Origin: an uncultured Bacteroidales bacterium
GTDB taxonomy: Bacteria; Bacteroidota; Bacteroidia; Bacteroidales; Muribaculaceae
Direction of reading: 5' to 3'
Length of the DNA stretch: 64,000 bases
Assembly (NCBI GenBank): GCA_902768435.1
Contig: CACXLJ010000002.1
Span: 129,448-193,447, forward strand
Shown: one piece after another, positions 33,357 through 41,657 of the stretch
Position numbering within the stretch: position 1 is the stretch's first letter
How the letters are laid out: the number at the start of each line of letters is the position of its first letter
Position numbers and translations under genes: made by a program
Notes under the pieces: model-generated
Told to the model about the DNA's origin: nothing
What the model saw: the letters and a program-made list of their open reading frames with translations, nothing else
Databases searched by the model: none

Positions 33357-34250
33357 ATGAAAGTCTTGAAATTCGGAGGTACTTCGGTGGGTTCGGCACA
33401 CAGTCTGAACCACGTCAAGGAAATTGTGGCTGCCTGCCCGCAGCAGGTGATTGTGGTGGTCTCGGCCCTGGGGGGTGTCACCAACCAGCTGATTGAAATG
33501 ACCCGCATGGCGCAAGCCCACGATTCCAACTACGAGGCAATGCTCCAGCAGGTGAAAATCCGCCACCACGACCTCATTGGCCAAATGGTGCCCGAGCAGC
33601 GCCAACACGAGTGCCGGCAAGTGATCGACACCTTTATCGACGAGGGACTGGCATCGTTCTACTCCCTGCTCTATGCCAACGACGAGCTGGCACCCGACTT
33701 CATCGACCGCCTGAGCGACGCCATCGTGTGCCACGGCGAAATCATGTCGTCGGCCATCGTCACCGCCATGATCGACGATGCCGTGCCGCATTTCTCCCCC
33801 AACTTTATCAAGACTATGGACACCGTCACCCAACGCGTGCTTGATGCCGAGACTACCGAGCGGCTCATCCGTGAAGAGTTTGAGCACCGCACCGAGCGCG
33901 TGCATGTGGCGCAGGGCTTCATCGCCGCCGATGTGGAGACTGGCGAGAAAACCAACCTGGGCCGTGGCGGCAGCGACTTCACGGCTGCCCTTATTGCCGC
34001 AGCTCTCGATGCCGAGTGCCTCGAAATTTGGACCGATGTCGACGGCTTCATGACGGCCGACCCGCGCACCGATCCCACCGCCACGGTGATTCCCAGCATG
34101 ACCTATGCCGAGGCCCAGCGCATGTGCGATGCCGGCGCCAAGGTCATCTATCCCCCCACCATTGCGCCAGTGGCATTGAAACACATTCCCGTGTGGGTGA
34201 AGAACACCTTCAACCCCACTGCCCCCGGCACCGTGATCGAGGACGACTAA
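33357..34250 (+). CDS. aspartate kinase catalytic domain only (no ACT domains)
   Basis: 297 residues. It phosphorylates aspartate, the first step to lysine, threonine and methionine. The N-terminal KFGGTSVGS, then GRGGSDFTAALIA, WTDVDGFMTADPR and KVIYPPTIAP are the kinase signatures. Normal aspartokinases continue for about 150 residues of ACT regulatory domains (or into homoserine dehydrogenase). This one stops at NPTAPGTVIEDD, exactly where the catalytic domain ends. The stop is followed by a CTAG repeat array, and threonine synthase begins 128 bp downstream, so threonine supply is the probable role. It should lack lysine or threonine feedback through ACT binding (inference). Confidence 0.93.
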   Translation: MKVLKFGGTSVGSAHSLNHVKEIVAACPQQVIVVVSALGGVTNQLIEMTRMAQAHDSNYEAMLQQVKIRHHDLIGQMVPEQRQHECRQVIDTFIDEGLASFYSLLYANDELAPDFIDRLSDAIVCHGEIMSSAIVTAMIDDAVPHFSPNFIKTMDTVTQRVLDAETTERLIREEFEHRTERVHVAQGFIAADVETGEKTNLGRGGSDFTAALIAAALDAECLEIWTDVDGFMTADPRTDPTATVIPSMTYAEAQRMCDAGAKVIYPPTIAPVALKHIPVWVKNTFNPTAPGTVIEDD

Positions 34251-34264
34251 AGCCCACTGACCCC

Positions 34265-34336
34265 CTAGAAGAACTAGACAACCTAGAAAATCTAGTTATT
34301 CTAGAGAATCTAGAAAGGCTAGCAGCTCTAGAAAAC
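34265..34336. repeat. eight CTAG-headed 9-bp tandem repeats
   Basis: CTAG recurs at 34265, 34274, 34283, 34292, 34301, 34310, 34319 and 34328, exactly 9 bp apart, each followed by a variable AT-rich pentamer (CTAGAAAAT-like). It lies between the aspartokinase and threonine synthase genes. An open frame across it would read as repeating Leu-Glu-Asn but has no gene-like start of its own. Confidence 0.9.
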
Positions 34337-34378
34337 CACTTAAAAAACTAAGAGAAAAACCAAGATCAAGATTCAAGC

Positions 34379-35683
34379 ATGCGATACTATAACACCAACA
34401 ACCCCAGCGAGTTTGCCACGCTCGAGCAGGCCGTGATGCAAGGAAGGGCGCACGACGGCGGCCTGTTCATGCCTGAACACATTCCGCAGCTGCCCAAGGC
34501 GTTTATCAACAACATGAGCATGATGACGCTGCAAGAAATCAGCTATGCGGTGGCCAACTTTGCCTTGCAAGGTGCTGTGGACTCTGAGATGCTCAAGGAA
34601 ATTGTCGACGACACGCTCAACTTCGAGATTCCGCTCGTGCAGGTCGACGACAACCGTTTCGCGCTAGAACTGTATCACGGCCCCACCATGAGTTCCAAGG
34701 ATGTGGGCGCACGCTTCATGGGCCGCTTGCTCAGCTACTTTGCCACCAAGCATGGCCAGGAAGTGACGGTGCTGGTGGCTACCACTGGCAACTCGGGCGG
34801 CGCGGTAGCCAACGGTTGCTTTAACCGGCCCGGTGTGCGTGTGGTGGTGCTGTATCCGCAAGACGGGCTCGACAACCTGCAAGAGGCGCAATTCACCACC
34901 CTGGGCGGCAATGTCACCGCCATTGAGGTGAACGGCTCGCTCGAGGACTGCCGCAACATGATTCTGCAGGCCTTTGCCGACGAGGATTTGAAAGGCCGCA
35001 TGGCACTCACAAGCGCACGGTCGGTCAACATAGCGCGCCTGGTGCCCCAAATGTTCTACTACTTCTATGCCATAGCGCAATTGCAGCGACAGGGCCGCTC
35101 GCTCGACCAGGTCGTCATCTCGCTGCCATGCGGCAATCTGGGCAACCTCACCGCGGGCATCATGGCCAAACGCATGGGCCTGCCACTCAAGCGGTTCATT
35201 GCCGCCGACAATGCCAACGATGTGTTCACGCGCTATCTGCGCACTGGCAGGTTTGAGCCCAAGAGCATGACAGTAACGCTGGCAAAAGCCATCGATGTGG
35301 GCAATCCGCGCAACTTCCCCCGCATTCTCGACCTGTTTGGCGGTTCGCACGAGGCCATCGCGCGCGAGGTGGCAGGGGTGTCGATGAGCGACAGCGAGAT
35401 ACACGATTCCATGAAACGGCTGTGGATTGACCGCCGCTACCTTGCCGACCCGCACGGAGCACTGGCGCTCGAGGCGCTGGGTCGTCTGCTGCATCCGGGC
35501 GAGACGGGCGTGGCGCTGGCCACAGCACATCCGGCAAAATATATCGATGCGGTCGAGGATGCGCTCGAGCAGAGCATACCGGTGCCTAATGCCATGTTGC
35601 AATACCTGCGTGGCACGCGCAATGTGGTGAGTATGAATTCGGGATATGCATCGCTACGCCGTTTCCTCCTCTCCGGCAAATAA
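34379..35683 (+). CDS. thrC: threonine synthase
   Basis: 434 residues, PLP enzyme converting O-phosphohomoserine to threonine. The N-terminal MRYYNTNNPSEFATLEQAVM and GRAHDGGLFMPE match the long (E. coli-like) ThrC class. The PLP Lys is in HGPTMSSKDVGARFMG, where relatives usually read AFKDFG, so two neighbours of the Lys are changed. ATTGNSGGAVANG is the phosphate-binding loop. It follows the ACT-less aspartokinase and is probably co-transcribed through the CTAG array. Confidence 0.95.
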   Translation: MRYYNTNNPSEFATLEQAVMQGRAHDGGLFMPEHIPQLPKAFINNMSMMTLQEISYAVANFALQGAVDSEMLKEIVDDTLNFEIPLVQVDDNRFALELYHGPTMSSKDVGARFMGRLLSYFATKHGQEVTVLVATTGNSGGAVANGCFNRPGVRVVVLYPQDGLDNLQEAQFTTLGGNVTAIEVNGSLEDCRNMILQAFADEDLKGRMALTSARSVNIARLVPQMFYYFYAIAQLQRQGRSLDQVVISLPCGNLGNLTAGIMAKRMGLPLKRFIAADNANDVFTRYLRTGRFEPKSMTVTLAKAIDVGNPRNFPRILDLFGGSHEAIAREVAGVSMSDSEIHDSMKRLWIDRRYLADPHGALALEALGRLLHPGETGVALATAHPAKYIDAVEDALEQSIPVPNAMLQYLRGTRNVVSMNSGYASLRRFLLSGK

Positions 35684-35719
35684 CTAAGCCAAGCACGGCC
35701 ACGAGACGCAAGAAAGGGA

Positions 35720-35793
35720 GGACGCCCTGCGGGCTTAAAATTACAGCTTCGCTAAAATTATAAAAATAAAAATTTATGCGCTAACGCGCTAAA
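35720..35793. repeat. left mini-hairpin array flanking the GxxExxY gene
   Basis: It starts GGACGCCCTGCGGGCTTAAA and contains GCCC-tgc-GGGC, AGC-ttc-GCT and GCGC-taac-GCGC joined by TTAAAATTACA-like spacers. The first about 48 bp are identical to the solo element at 29527. Read inward, the order hairpin, TAAAATTACA, hairpin, TAAAATTA is the same as on the right flank read from the other side. Confidence 0.85.
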
Positions 35794-35851
35794 AAAATAG
35801 CACCGAACTGATTATTAATCAGTAAATTAGCGACCATCATATCATATAAAT

Positions 35852-36277
35852 ATGAATTTACTTGAAGAACATAAGAAAAAATATGATTTCTTTTACATGA
35901 TTACCGGTGAAGCCATGCGTGTACATGCAAAATACAAGTATGGGTTGCTTGAATCGGCTTATGAAGCAGCACTGAAACACTTGTTGAAGCTAAAAGGATT
36001 TAATGTAGAGCAACAAGTTTTTGTCCCCATGTATTGGGACGATACACAACTTGATCAGAGTTATCGATTAGACCTTGTTGTTAACAACAACATAATTGTT
36101 GAATTGAAAGCAACTAACGGCACTGGAAGTGAGCATCGGCGACAACTATTCAACTATATGAATCTGACACATTTGCCCTATGGAATGATCCTCAATTTCG
36201 GCATGAAACACTTATATTTTGAGTGGTATGAGCGTGTCAAAGAAACAGGAGCGATTGAAAAAGTCACAAGATTTTGA
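35852..36277 (+). CDS. GxxExxY family protein (PD-(D/E)xK nuclease fold)
   Basis: 141 residues. The name-giving motif is Gly31-x-x-Glu34-x-x-Tyr37 (GLLESAY). Asp74 in YRLDLVV and Glu84-x-Lys86 in IIVELKA form the core of a PD-(D/E)xK nuclease fold, and a later LFNYMNLTHLPYGMILNFG completes the family. Biochemical activity of these proteins is not known to me. The gene is distinctly AT-rich. Both sides are hairpin arrays (35720-35793 and 36282-36365) that match the two halves of the gene-less element at 29.5 kb, so gene and flanks look like one mobile or insertional unit. A CTGATT-att-AATCAG palindrome lies just before the start. Confidence 0.9.
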   Translation: MNLLEEHKKKYDFFYMITGEAMRVHAKYKYGLLESAYEAALKHLLKLKGFNVEQQVFVPMYWDDTQLDQSYRLDLVVNNNIIVELKATNGTGSEHRRQLFNYMNLTHLPYGMILNFGMKHLYFEWYERVKETGAIEKVTRF

Positions 36278-36281
36278 ATCC

Positions 36282-36365
36282 ATATTTTTAACGGCGGAGC
36301 CGTATTAATTTTTAATCTCGTAATTTTAACACGGAGTGTTGTAATTTTTAGTGCGAAGCACGGCT
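36282..36365. repeat. right mini-hairpin array flanking the GxxExxY gene
   Basis: Contains ACGGC-gga-GCCGT, ACAC-gga-GTGT and GTGC-gaa-GCAC with AATTTT-type spacers. It begins 5 bp after the GxxExxY stop and matches 29615-29698, allowing a few substitutions and short indels, some of which preserve pairing. Confidence 0.85.
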
Positions 36366-36375
36366 ATGACTTCAG

Positions 36376-36903
36376 TCAAAAGAGCTGGTGCTGGAGGAGG
36401 ACGGTGTCGTGGTAGGTGTTGCCGCGCTTCACCCAGGCCTCAAGAATGCCCACCTCGCGGTAGCCCTCGCTCTTGAACAATGCCAGGCAATCGGCATTCG
36501 ACGACTGTATCATCACATAAATCTGCTTCAAGCCAATGTGGCGGGCAGCATAGCCCTCGATGAGCCGCAACGCCTGGCGGCCGTAACCCTTGCCGCGGTA
36601 CTCGCCAAAAATGCAGAGTCCCAGCTCGGCGCGGTTGTTGAACGGGTCAAAATGCATGAGTTCGAGCAGTCCCACCGCCTCGCCTGTGCCAGTGAGGGTC
36701 ACCACAAAACGCACCTCCTGGCTGGCATAGATGTCGCCAGTGTAGCTCTGCAGGTATTGCCACAGCATCTGGCGCGAATAAGGTGCATGCGTGTTGGTCA
36801 CGGCCCACAGGTCGGTATCGTTTTCACGCCTGTAGAGCAGGTCCAGGTCGGTGGGCTCAATGGCACGCAAAGTTATGGTGGAGTTGCTGAGCAGTTTTTC
36901 CAT
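36376..36903 (-). CDS. GNAT family N-acetyltransferase
   Basis: 175 residues. N-terminal ITLRAIEPTDLDLLYRREND is typical of RimJ/SpeG-like GNATs. ELGLCIFGEYRGKGYGRQAL is the acetyl-CoA loop, and the C-terminal ALFKSEGYREVGILEAWVKR completes the fold. The frame is open to 36984, but the ATG at 36903 starts right at the domain and lies 4 bp after the stop of the glycosyltransferase, so they are one operon. The substrate is unknown; an amino-sugar or protein N-terminus is possible. Confidence 0.9.
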   Translation of the reverse strand: MEKLLSNSTITLRAIEPTDLDLLYRRENDTDLWAVTNTHAPYSRQMLWQYLQSYTGDIYASQEVRFVVTLTGTGEAVGLLELMHFDPFNNRAELGLCIFGEYRGKGYGRQALRLIEGYAARHIGLKQIYVMIQSSNADCLALFKSEGYREVGILEAWVKRGNTYHDTVLLQHQLF

Positions 36904-36907
36904 GAGT

Positions 36908-38023
36908 TTATTGCATTTTGGGTGAAATGATGAGCTGGTTCTCGTCGCTAAAGATGTGGAAGGTGAGACCCTTGCGTGATTCATGCGCTATGGTGGCCAC
37001 AATTTGCGAGTAGGTGTAGCACTTGTTGTCGACGAGCACACGCGCCTTGCCTGTGGCCGGTATCTCGCTCGCATAGTGAGGAATGCCCGCCTGCGCAGCT
37101 ACCGAGTCTGTACGGTTGCTCAAGATGACCCAGGGAGTGGTGTCGTCGCCCTTGCTCTTGAGGCAGAACACCCGCTTGAGCAGCCGCTTGGCCATGGCGA
37201 GCGACTGACGCACCCACACGCCAAGCTTGATGAACGGATAAACCACCACCCTGAACCGCGGGAAGTGCTTGCGATAGAAAATGAGCATCGCATTATAGAA
37301 CACACGCACATATTGCATCGAGTCCTTCTTGGTGCTCTCGCCCTTGTAGTGAATCATGTCGACGGGCAGATACCAGTTCTCATAGCCTGCCTGCACCATG
37401 CGATAGGACAAGTCGATGTCCTCACCATACATGAAGAAGTCTTCGTCAAAGCCCTTGAGCTGGCGCAGCAGACTGGTGCGACACAGCATATAGGCTCCGG
37501 CAAGAATGTCGACAGCATGCGGCTTGTGCTCGTCGAGGAAACGCAGGTGATACTTGGCAAAGATGCGCGACTTGGGGAACAGTTTCGACAGACCGAAAAT
37601 CTTGCAGAACGACACCCAAGGCGAGGGAAATGCCCGCTTCGACTCGGGCAGGAAACGCCCGTCGCCGTCGATCATGTGCACCCCTATGGCGCCGCACTTG
37701 GGGTGACTGCGCATCCAGGCCAGCGGTTCTTTGATGCTGTCGACAGTAATAATGGTGTCGGGATTGAGAATCAAGGTGAATTCGCCCTGTGCCATGTCGA
37801 TGCCTTGGTTGTTGGCCTTGGCAAAACCAGGATTGGTCTTGTTTTCGACAAACTTCACATCGGGGAAGCGGGGTTTGACGAAGGTCATGGTATCGTCGGG
37901 CGAATTGTTATCGACCACGATAATCTCGCCGTCGATGCCGTTAAGTGCCTCCTGTGCGGCTCTGATGGTCTGCTCCAGGAAGTACTTGACGCGGTAACTC
38001 ACTATGATTATTGAGATGTCCAA
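36908..38023 (-). CDS. family 2 glycosyltransferase (rhamnosyltransferase-like)
   Basis: 371 residues. GT-A fold: ISIIIVSYRVKYFLEQTIRA, VVDNNSPDDT, NPDTII as the DxD-type site, and GEDIDLSYR late in the domain. It resembles WbbL-type enzymes of cell-surface glycan synthesis. From about residue 290 there is an extra domain of about 80 residues (WVILSNRTDS to the end) that I cannot assign. The start codon appears to be TTG at 38023: an in-frame TAG lies 12 bp upstream, and no ATG precedes the first conserved strand. Confidence 0.9.
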   Translation of the reverse strand: MDISIIIVSYRVKYFLEQTIRAAQEALNGIDGEIIVVDNNSPDDTMTFVKPRFPDVKFVENKTNPGFAKANNQGIDMAQGEFTLILNPDTIITVDSIKEPLAWMRSHPKCGAIGVHMIDGDGRFLPESKRAFPSPWVSFCKIFGLSKLFPKSRIFAKYHLRFLDEHKPHAVDILAGAYMLCRTSLLRQLKGFDEDFFMYGEDIDLSYRMVQAGYENWYLPVDMIHYKGESTKKDSMQYVRVFYNAMLIFYRKHFPRFRVVVYPFIKLGVWVRQSLAMAKRLLKRVFCLKSKGDDTTPWVILSNRTDSVAAQAGIPHYASEIPATGKARVLVDNKCYTYSQIVATIAHESRKGLTFHIFSDENQLIISPKMQ

Positions 38024-38089
38024 TTTTGCGGTCTATTAAGCTTAATAATATATAACGATAATTTCACCGCTTTATTGCCCCACTCCAAG

Positions 38090-38123
38090 AAAAAAGTTGG
38101 GGTGGCTGAGAGAGCCACCCCAA
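38090..38123 (-). terminator. terminator of the SusCD operon
   Basis: Perfect 11-bp stem (38097-38107 with 38113-38123, TTGGGGTGGCT), loop GAGAG, followed on the minus strand by CTTTTTT. Confidence 0.85.
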
Positions 38124-38158
38124 ACATTATGGTAAACAATAAGTTATTGTTTCAAGAA

Positions 38159-40099
38159 TTAAGCAGTGATGCCAAGAATGATGTTGATGAGAGCACTCAC
38201 GTCAGAAACGTTAACCTTGCCGTCGCCATTCACATCAGCAGTTTCCATATCCTTCTCGGTGATACCCAGAATCATGTTGATAAGAGCACTCACGTCAGAC
38301 ACATTCACCCTACCGTCACGGTTCACGTCGCCCACGAGCAGACCAGAACCGCTGGTGTCGCCCTGAGTGAAGTGATAGAGAAGCTCAACACCAGTATAGC
38401 CAAACTTCACGGTGCATTCACGGCCTGCCACACCCTCGGGAAGAGGAGCAGCTTCTACATTCAGGCGAACTTCACCAGAGAATTCTTCTTCACCAGTTTC
38501 TTCATCTACTTCATAGATGTCCTCGGGCTCGATGGTCAACCAGTCGGGAAGATCTTCATCATCTACGGTTGTGATATACCAGTCTTCGCTAGGAAGGTAT
38601 GAGTAGAGCGACAGGTAATCGACTGTAAGACTTTCACTATAAGACTTGGTGAATTTACCACCTTCAACGGGGAACTCATACTCGCCATCTTCTGCTGTGT
38701 AGTAGTAGGTCAAGAACGGCATTTCAACCTCCAGGTAAATGTTGAAACCAGGCTTCATGTCGGCACTGTTCTGGAAGAAGTTGCAAATACCTTGATATAC
38801 ATAATAAGGCTCTTCAAGAATATTATCACCGTCAACCCATCTCAGGCGTTTGATGAATGCCATCTCGCCAAAGCCCTCGTCATTCTCATCGGTTGTAATA
38901 GAACCTGAGAAGTCGACGATGCCATTATCGGTATATTCCAGCTTGCCTTCTTCTTCATTGATGCTCCAATCACCATTATAGCCCGTGATCTCGACAAACA
39001 GAGGATAATCTACTTGCAGTTGAGTCTCAAACGACAGCTGTTCGCCATCAACTTCGATTGTCTCCATAATGGGGAACATATAGAAACCATTGTTCAGCAT
39101 CGTAGTGTCAATCAAAACTGTTGAGGTTGAGAGAAGTTCCAGGTCATCCTCGGTGAGATATACGCTTGCATCAGCTTGATACTGAGGCTGGTCAACTTTC
39201 AGTTTATAGACCTTTGCGGTCAGTTCACCACCGTCATCAGCCACCTTAATGGTTGCAGCGTCTACTGCTACAGCGTTCAGGGCATAGGGATGCTCGGGCT
39301 TTTCAAAGAGCTGGCAGATACCATCCAAACCATTGTCATTCTTACCGAAGTACCAGCCATACTGGTTGTCTCCGTGAGGAGTCAGGTTCTGACCATAATA
39401 GTACACACCACTATTCTCATCGACCTTATTGCGAACACCATCAAAGTGACAAGAAGCCAACATTCTATCGCCAAACATGTCGGGCATGGTGGGAGCACAT
39501 GCTACCTCGCAGGTATAAGTGGTAGTGGTAACCTTACCTGTTCTGGGGTTAACTTCGTTCTTGTTGTGGTAAAGCTGATAGGTGCTCGAGCCATCGGCAC
39601 CAAAGGCTGTGAGCGCAGGGATAGTATCCCATTCCCAGCCATAAGCGGTAACGAGGTCGGTTTCATCGGTGGTGAACCACAGACGTGCGGGTTTATTGGT
39701 CTCAGGATCAAGACCCACCATCTGTACTAACCACTCATAGGAATCAGCACCTTGGCTAGCATTCTTCCAAGTGTACTCCTCATAGGGTTTCATCACCAAG
39801 TATGGTTTTGAGAAAGATCCAATATAGGCACCTAACTCATCAACACCATGTCTTACATAGAATGAACCGGCAGGACGGTTATACCATGCTACTGCATTGT
39901 CCTTTGGGGTAAGCGATGCAGCGGCAACCATCTTGCCGCTCTCGTTCATCTTTGCCTCGGCCATTTTGGCCATCGGACGCATTTGCTTTTCAATCTGAGC
40001 GTCAATCTTCTTGACTTTCAGATCAGAGCGCTTCATCTGTGCATTACCTGCCGAAACAGCAAGCAGTGCAATAGCTGCAAAAAGTAAACTCTTTTTCAT
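38159..40099 (-). CDS. secreted dockerin-tailed protein, last gene of the SusCD operon
   Basis: 646 residues. Signal peptide MKKSLLFAAIALLAVSAGNA. A charged helical segment (about 25-60) leads into a long beta-rich region (about 70-570) without a motif I recognise. The end carries two dockerin-type repeats of a different flavour from the others in the window: DVNRDGRVNVSDVSALINMI and DVNGDGKVNVSDVSALINII. It follows the DUF4302 gene after 115 bp and is closed by a strong terminator, so it is probably the last member of the SusCD operon and a surface partner for the imported substrate (inference). Confidence 0.82.
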   Translation of the reverse strand: MKKSLLFAAIALLAVSAGNAQMKRSDLKVKKIDAQIEKQMRPMAKMAEAKMNESGKMVAAASLTPKDNAVAWYNRPAGSFYVRHGVDELGAYIGSFSKPYLVMKPYEEYTWKNASQGADSYEWLVQMVGLDPETNKPARLWFTTDETDLVTAYGWEWDTIPALTAFGADGSSTYQLYHNKNEVNPRTGKVTTTTYTCEVACAPTMPDMFGDRMLASCHFDGVRNKVDENSGVYYYGQNLTPHGDNQYGWYFGKNDNGLDGICQLFEKPEHPYALNAVAVDAATIKVADDGGELTAKVYKLKVDQPQYQADASVYLTEDDLELLSTSTVLIDTTMLNNGFYMFPIMETIEVDGEQLSFETQLQVDYPLFVEITGYNGDWSINEEEGKLEYTDNGIVDFSGSITTDENDEGFGEMAFIKRLRWVDGDNILEEPYYVYQGICNFFQNSADMKPGFNIYLEVEMPFLTYYYTAEDGEYEFPVEGGKFTKSYSESLTVDYLSLYSYLPSEDWYITTVDDEDLPDWLTIEPEDIYEVDEETGEEEFSGEVRLNVEAAPLPEGVAGRECTVKFGYTGVELLYHFTQGDTSGSGLLVGDVNRDGRVNVSDVSALINMILGITEKDMETADVNGDGKVNVSDVSALINIILGITA

Positions 40100-40214
40100 T
40101 GTTTCTCTGATTTTAAAAATGAATAAATATAGTAATTAAAAATTTTCTATGATTAGTTTCTGCTCTGGCGGCTTGTGCATTGCCTGCCGCCAGAACAGAA
40201 AACCTAATTAGCTT

Positions 40215-41627
40215 TTAGCGACGCGACACGTCAACAGTAATGTAGTTAGATTCGTTCGATGTCTCGCTCATCTTCAAAGTCACAGGAGCAAGCAGCGATG
40301 CAGTTGAGATATGATACTTCACTGTTCCTAAATAGGAGGCCAGATCGAGCAACTTCGAGTACAGTTTCGAGTTGAGCGAAGCAAAACTGTCCATATCACC
40401 ATTGTACTTGAAGCCAATCACATCTTCACCTTCACGCTCTACATCATAGTAGAACTTACAATCAACATTTTGAGGTTTCGGTTTGTTACCCACCTTAACT
40501 TTTATGGTTGGTGCCAACACAAACTTTCCGGCATGTTCATGCGTTACAGGGTTAATCTCTTCACCCAAGGTCTTGTCAAAGTACATCACCACTTTCACTA
40601 AACTATAGTTCTTGTTGGCTGCCTTTAACTGGTCGCTCAATTCGTTATACTTCTCAATGAAGCCCCCATCTGAACTCTGTTTGAGATTCAGGGTCCATTG
40701 CAGTTTTGAATCTATCACCAGATTGTTAAGAATATCGGCGGTGAAGCTGATTTCAGGATTCTCGCGGCTCACAAGCGATCCGTCGGGTGCAAGCTTGAAC
40801 GTCTGTACCGTGTAAGGAGTCATCGTGAGCGAATCCATGAGCTGCAACGGATACATGAAGGTAAGACCATCATGAGTTACCACTGCATTGTAGCTCTCGG
40901 TCTCGCTGATGGCGTCGCCAGTTTCGGGATAGAACGAGAGCATGAGCGAAGCGCCACCACTAACCACATAACGATAGCCGCTAGGCAGGTTCAAGTACAC
41001 TGTGGGGATTTTAGCGTGGAACAGAGAGTCCTTCAGGGCCACCACCTCGTTAAGATAAGTGTTATCGTCAACATCAGCGGGAACGCGGGTCATAATCATG
41101 TGCACACCATGCTTCTTGCCCTCGATATACAGGGTGTCGTTAGAATACTTCATCAGGTCGAACTCATAATCACCATTATGACCATAGCCCTGTTCATCCA
41201 CTTCGGTGTCGGGGATGTCCTCGGGGTCGGCAAACAGGTGGAAGTTCTTGTTATAGGTGTTGAACGAGAGCACAGGACCATCGTCGGTAATCACCTCCCA
41301 CATCGATTGGGCACTACCAAAAACGGGAACCTTATTGTTGGGGTTCGTGAGCAGACCAATGTACTTGTTATTGCCCGAGATGGTGACAGTACCGTTCTTC
41401 TCAAAGGTGAACAGGTAAATGTAGCCGGGTTCGCCAGTGGTGGTGAAGTATTCGAGCTGCCACTTTCCACCCTGGTCAACGAGAATGTTAGAGAAATAAT
41501 TTTTCGAGTTCTCCAGACGCTCAGCAGCCGACTCGTCAAAAATATCCTTCTCCTCGTGGTTACACGACATGAGACCCATGCTTAACGCGCCGAGCAGAAG
41601 TAGCGAAATATTTAAGAATTTCTTCAT
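40215..41627 (-). CDS. DUF4302 lipoprotein
   Basis: 470 residues. Lipoprotein signal with Cys in LMSCNHEEK (about residue 22). The block DIFDESAAERLENSKNYFSN followed by WQLEYFTTTGEPGYIYLF is the start of DUF4302, a Bacteroidetes domain found next to SusC/SusD pairs. It is presumably anchored at the cell surface or periplasmic face of the outer membrane. It starts 30 bp after the metallohydrolase gene. No catalytic residues stand out. Confidence 0.88.
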   Translation of the reverse strand: MKKFLNISLLLLGALSMGLMSCNHEEKDIFDESAAERLENSKNYFSNILVDQGGKWQLEYFTTTGEPGYIYLFTFEKNGTVTISGNNKYIGLLTNPNNKVPVFGSAQSMWEVITDDGPVLSFNTYNKNFHLFADPEDIPDTEVDEQGYGHNGDYEFDLMKYSNDTLYIEGKKHGVHMIMTRVPADVDDNTYLNEVVALKDSLFHAKIPTVYLNLPSGYRYVVSGGASLMLSFYPETGDAISETESYNAVVTHDGLTFMYPLQLMDSLTMTPYTVQTFKLAPDGSLVSRENPEISFTADILNNLVIDSKLQWTLNLKQSSDGGFIEKYNELSDQLKAANKNYSLVKVVMYFDKTLGEEINPVTHEHAGKFVLAPTIKVKVGNKPKPQNVDCKFYYDVEREGEDVIGFKYNGDMDSFASLNSKLYSKLLDLASYLGTVKYHISTASLLAPVTLKMSETSNESNYITVDVSRR

Positions 41628-41657
41628 AATATGCTGAAATTATTGATTAATACATCA

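Noticed and set aside
34016..34351. Leu-Glu-Asn repeat protein overlapping the aspartokinase end
   Set aside because: Most of the frame is out-of-frame aspartokinase; the repeat is the CTAG array.
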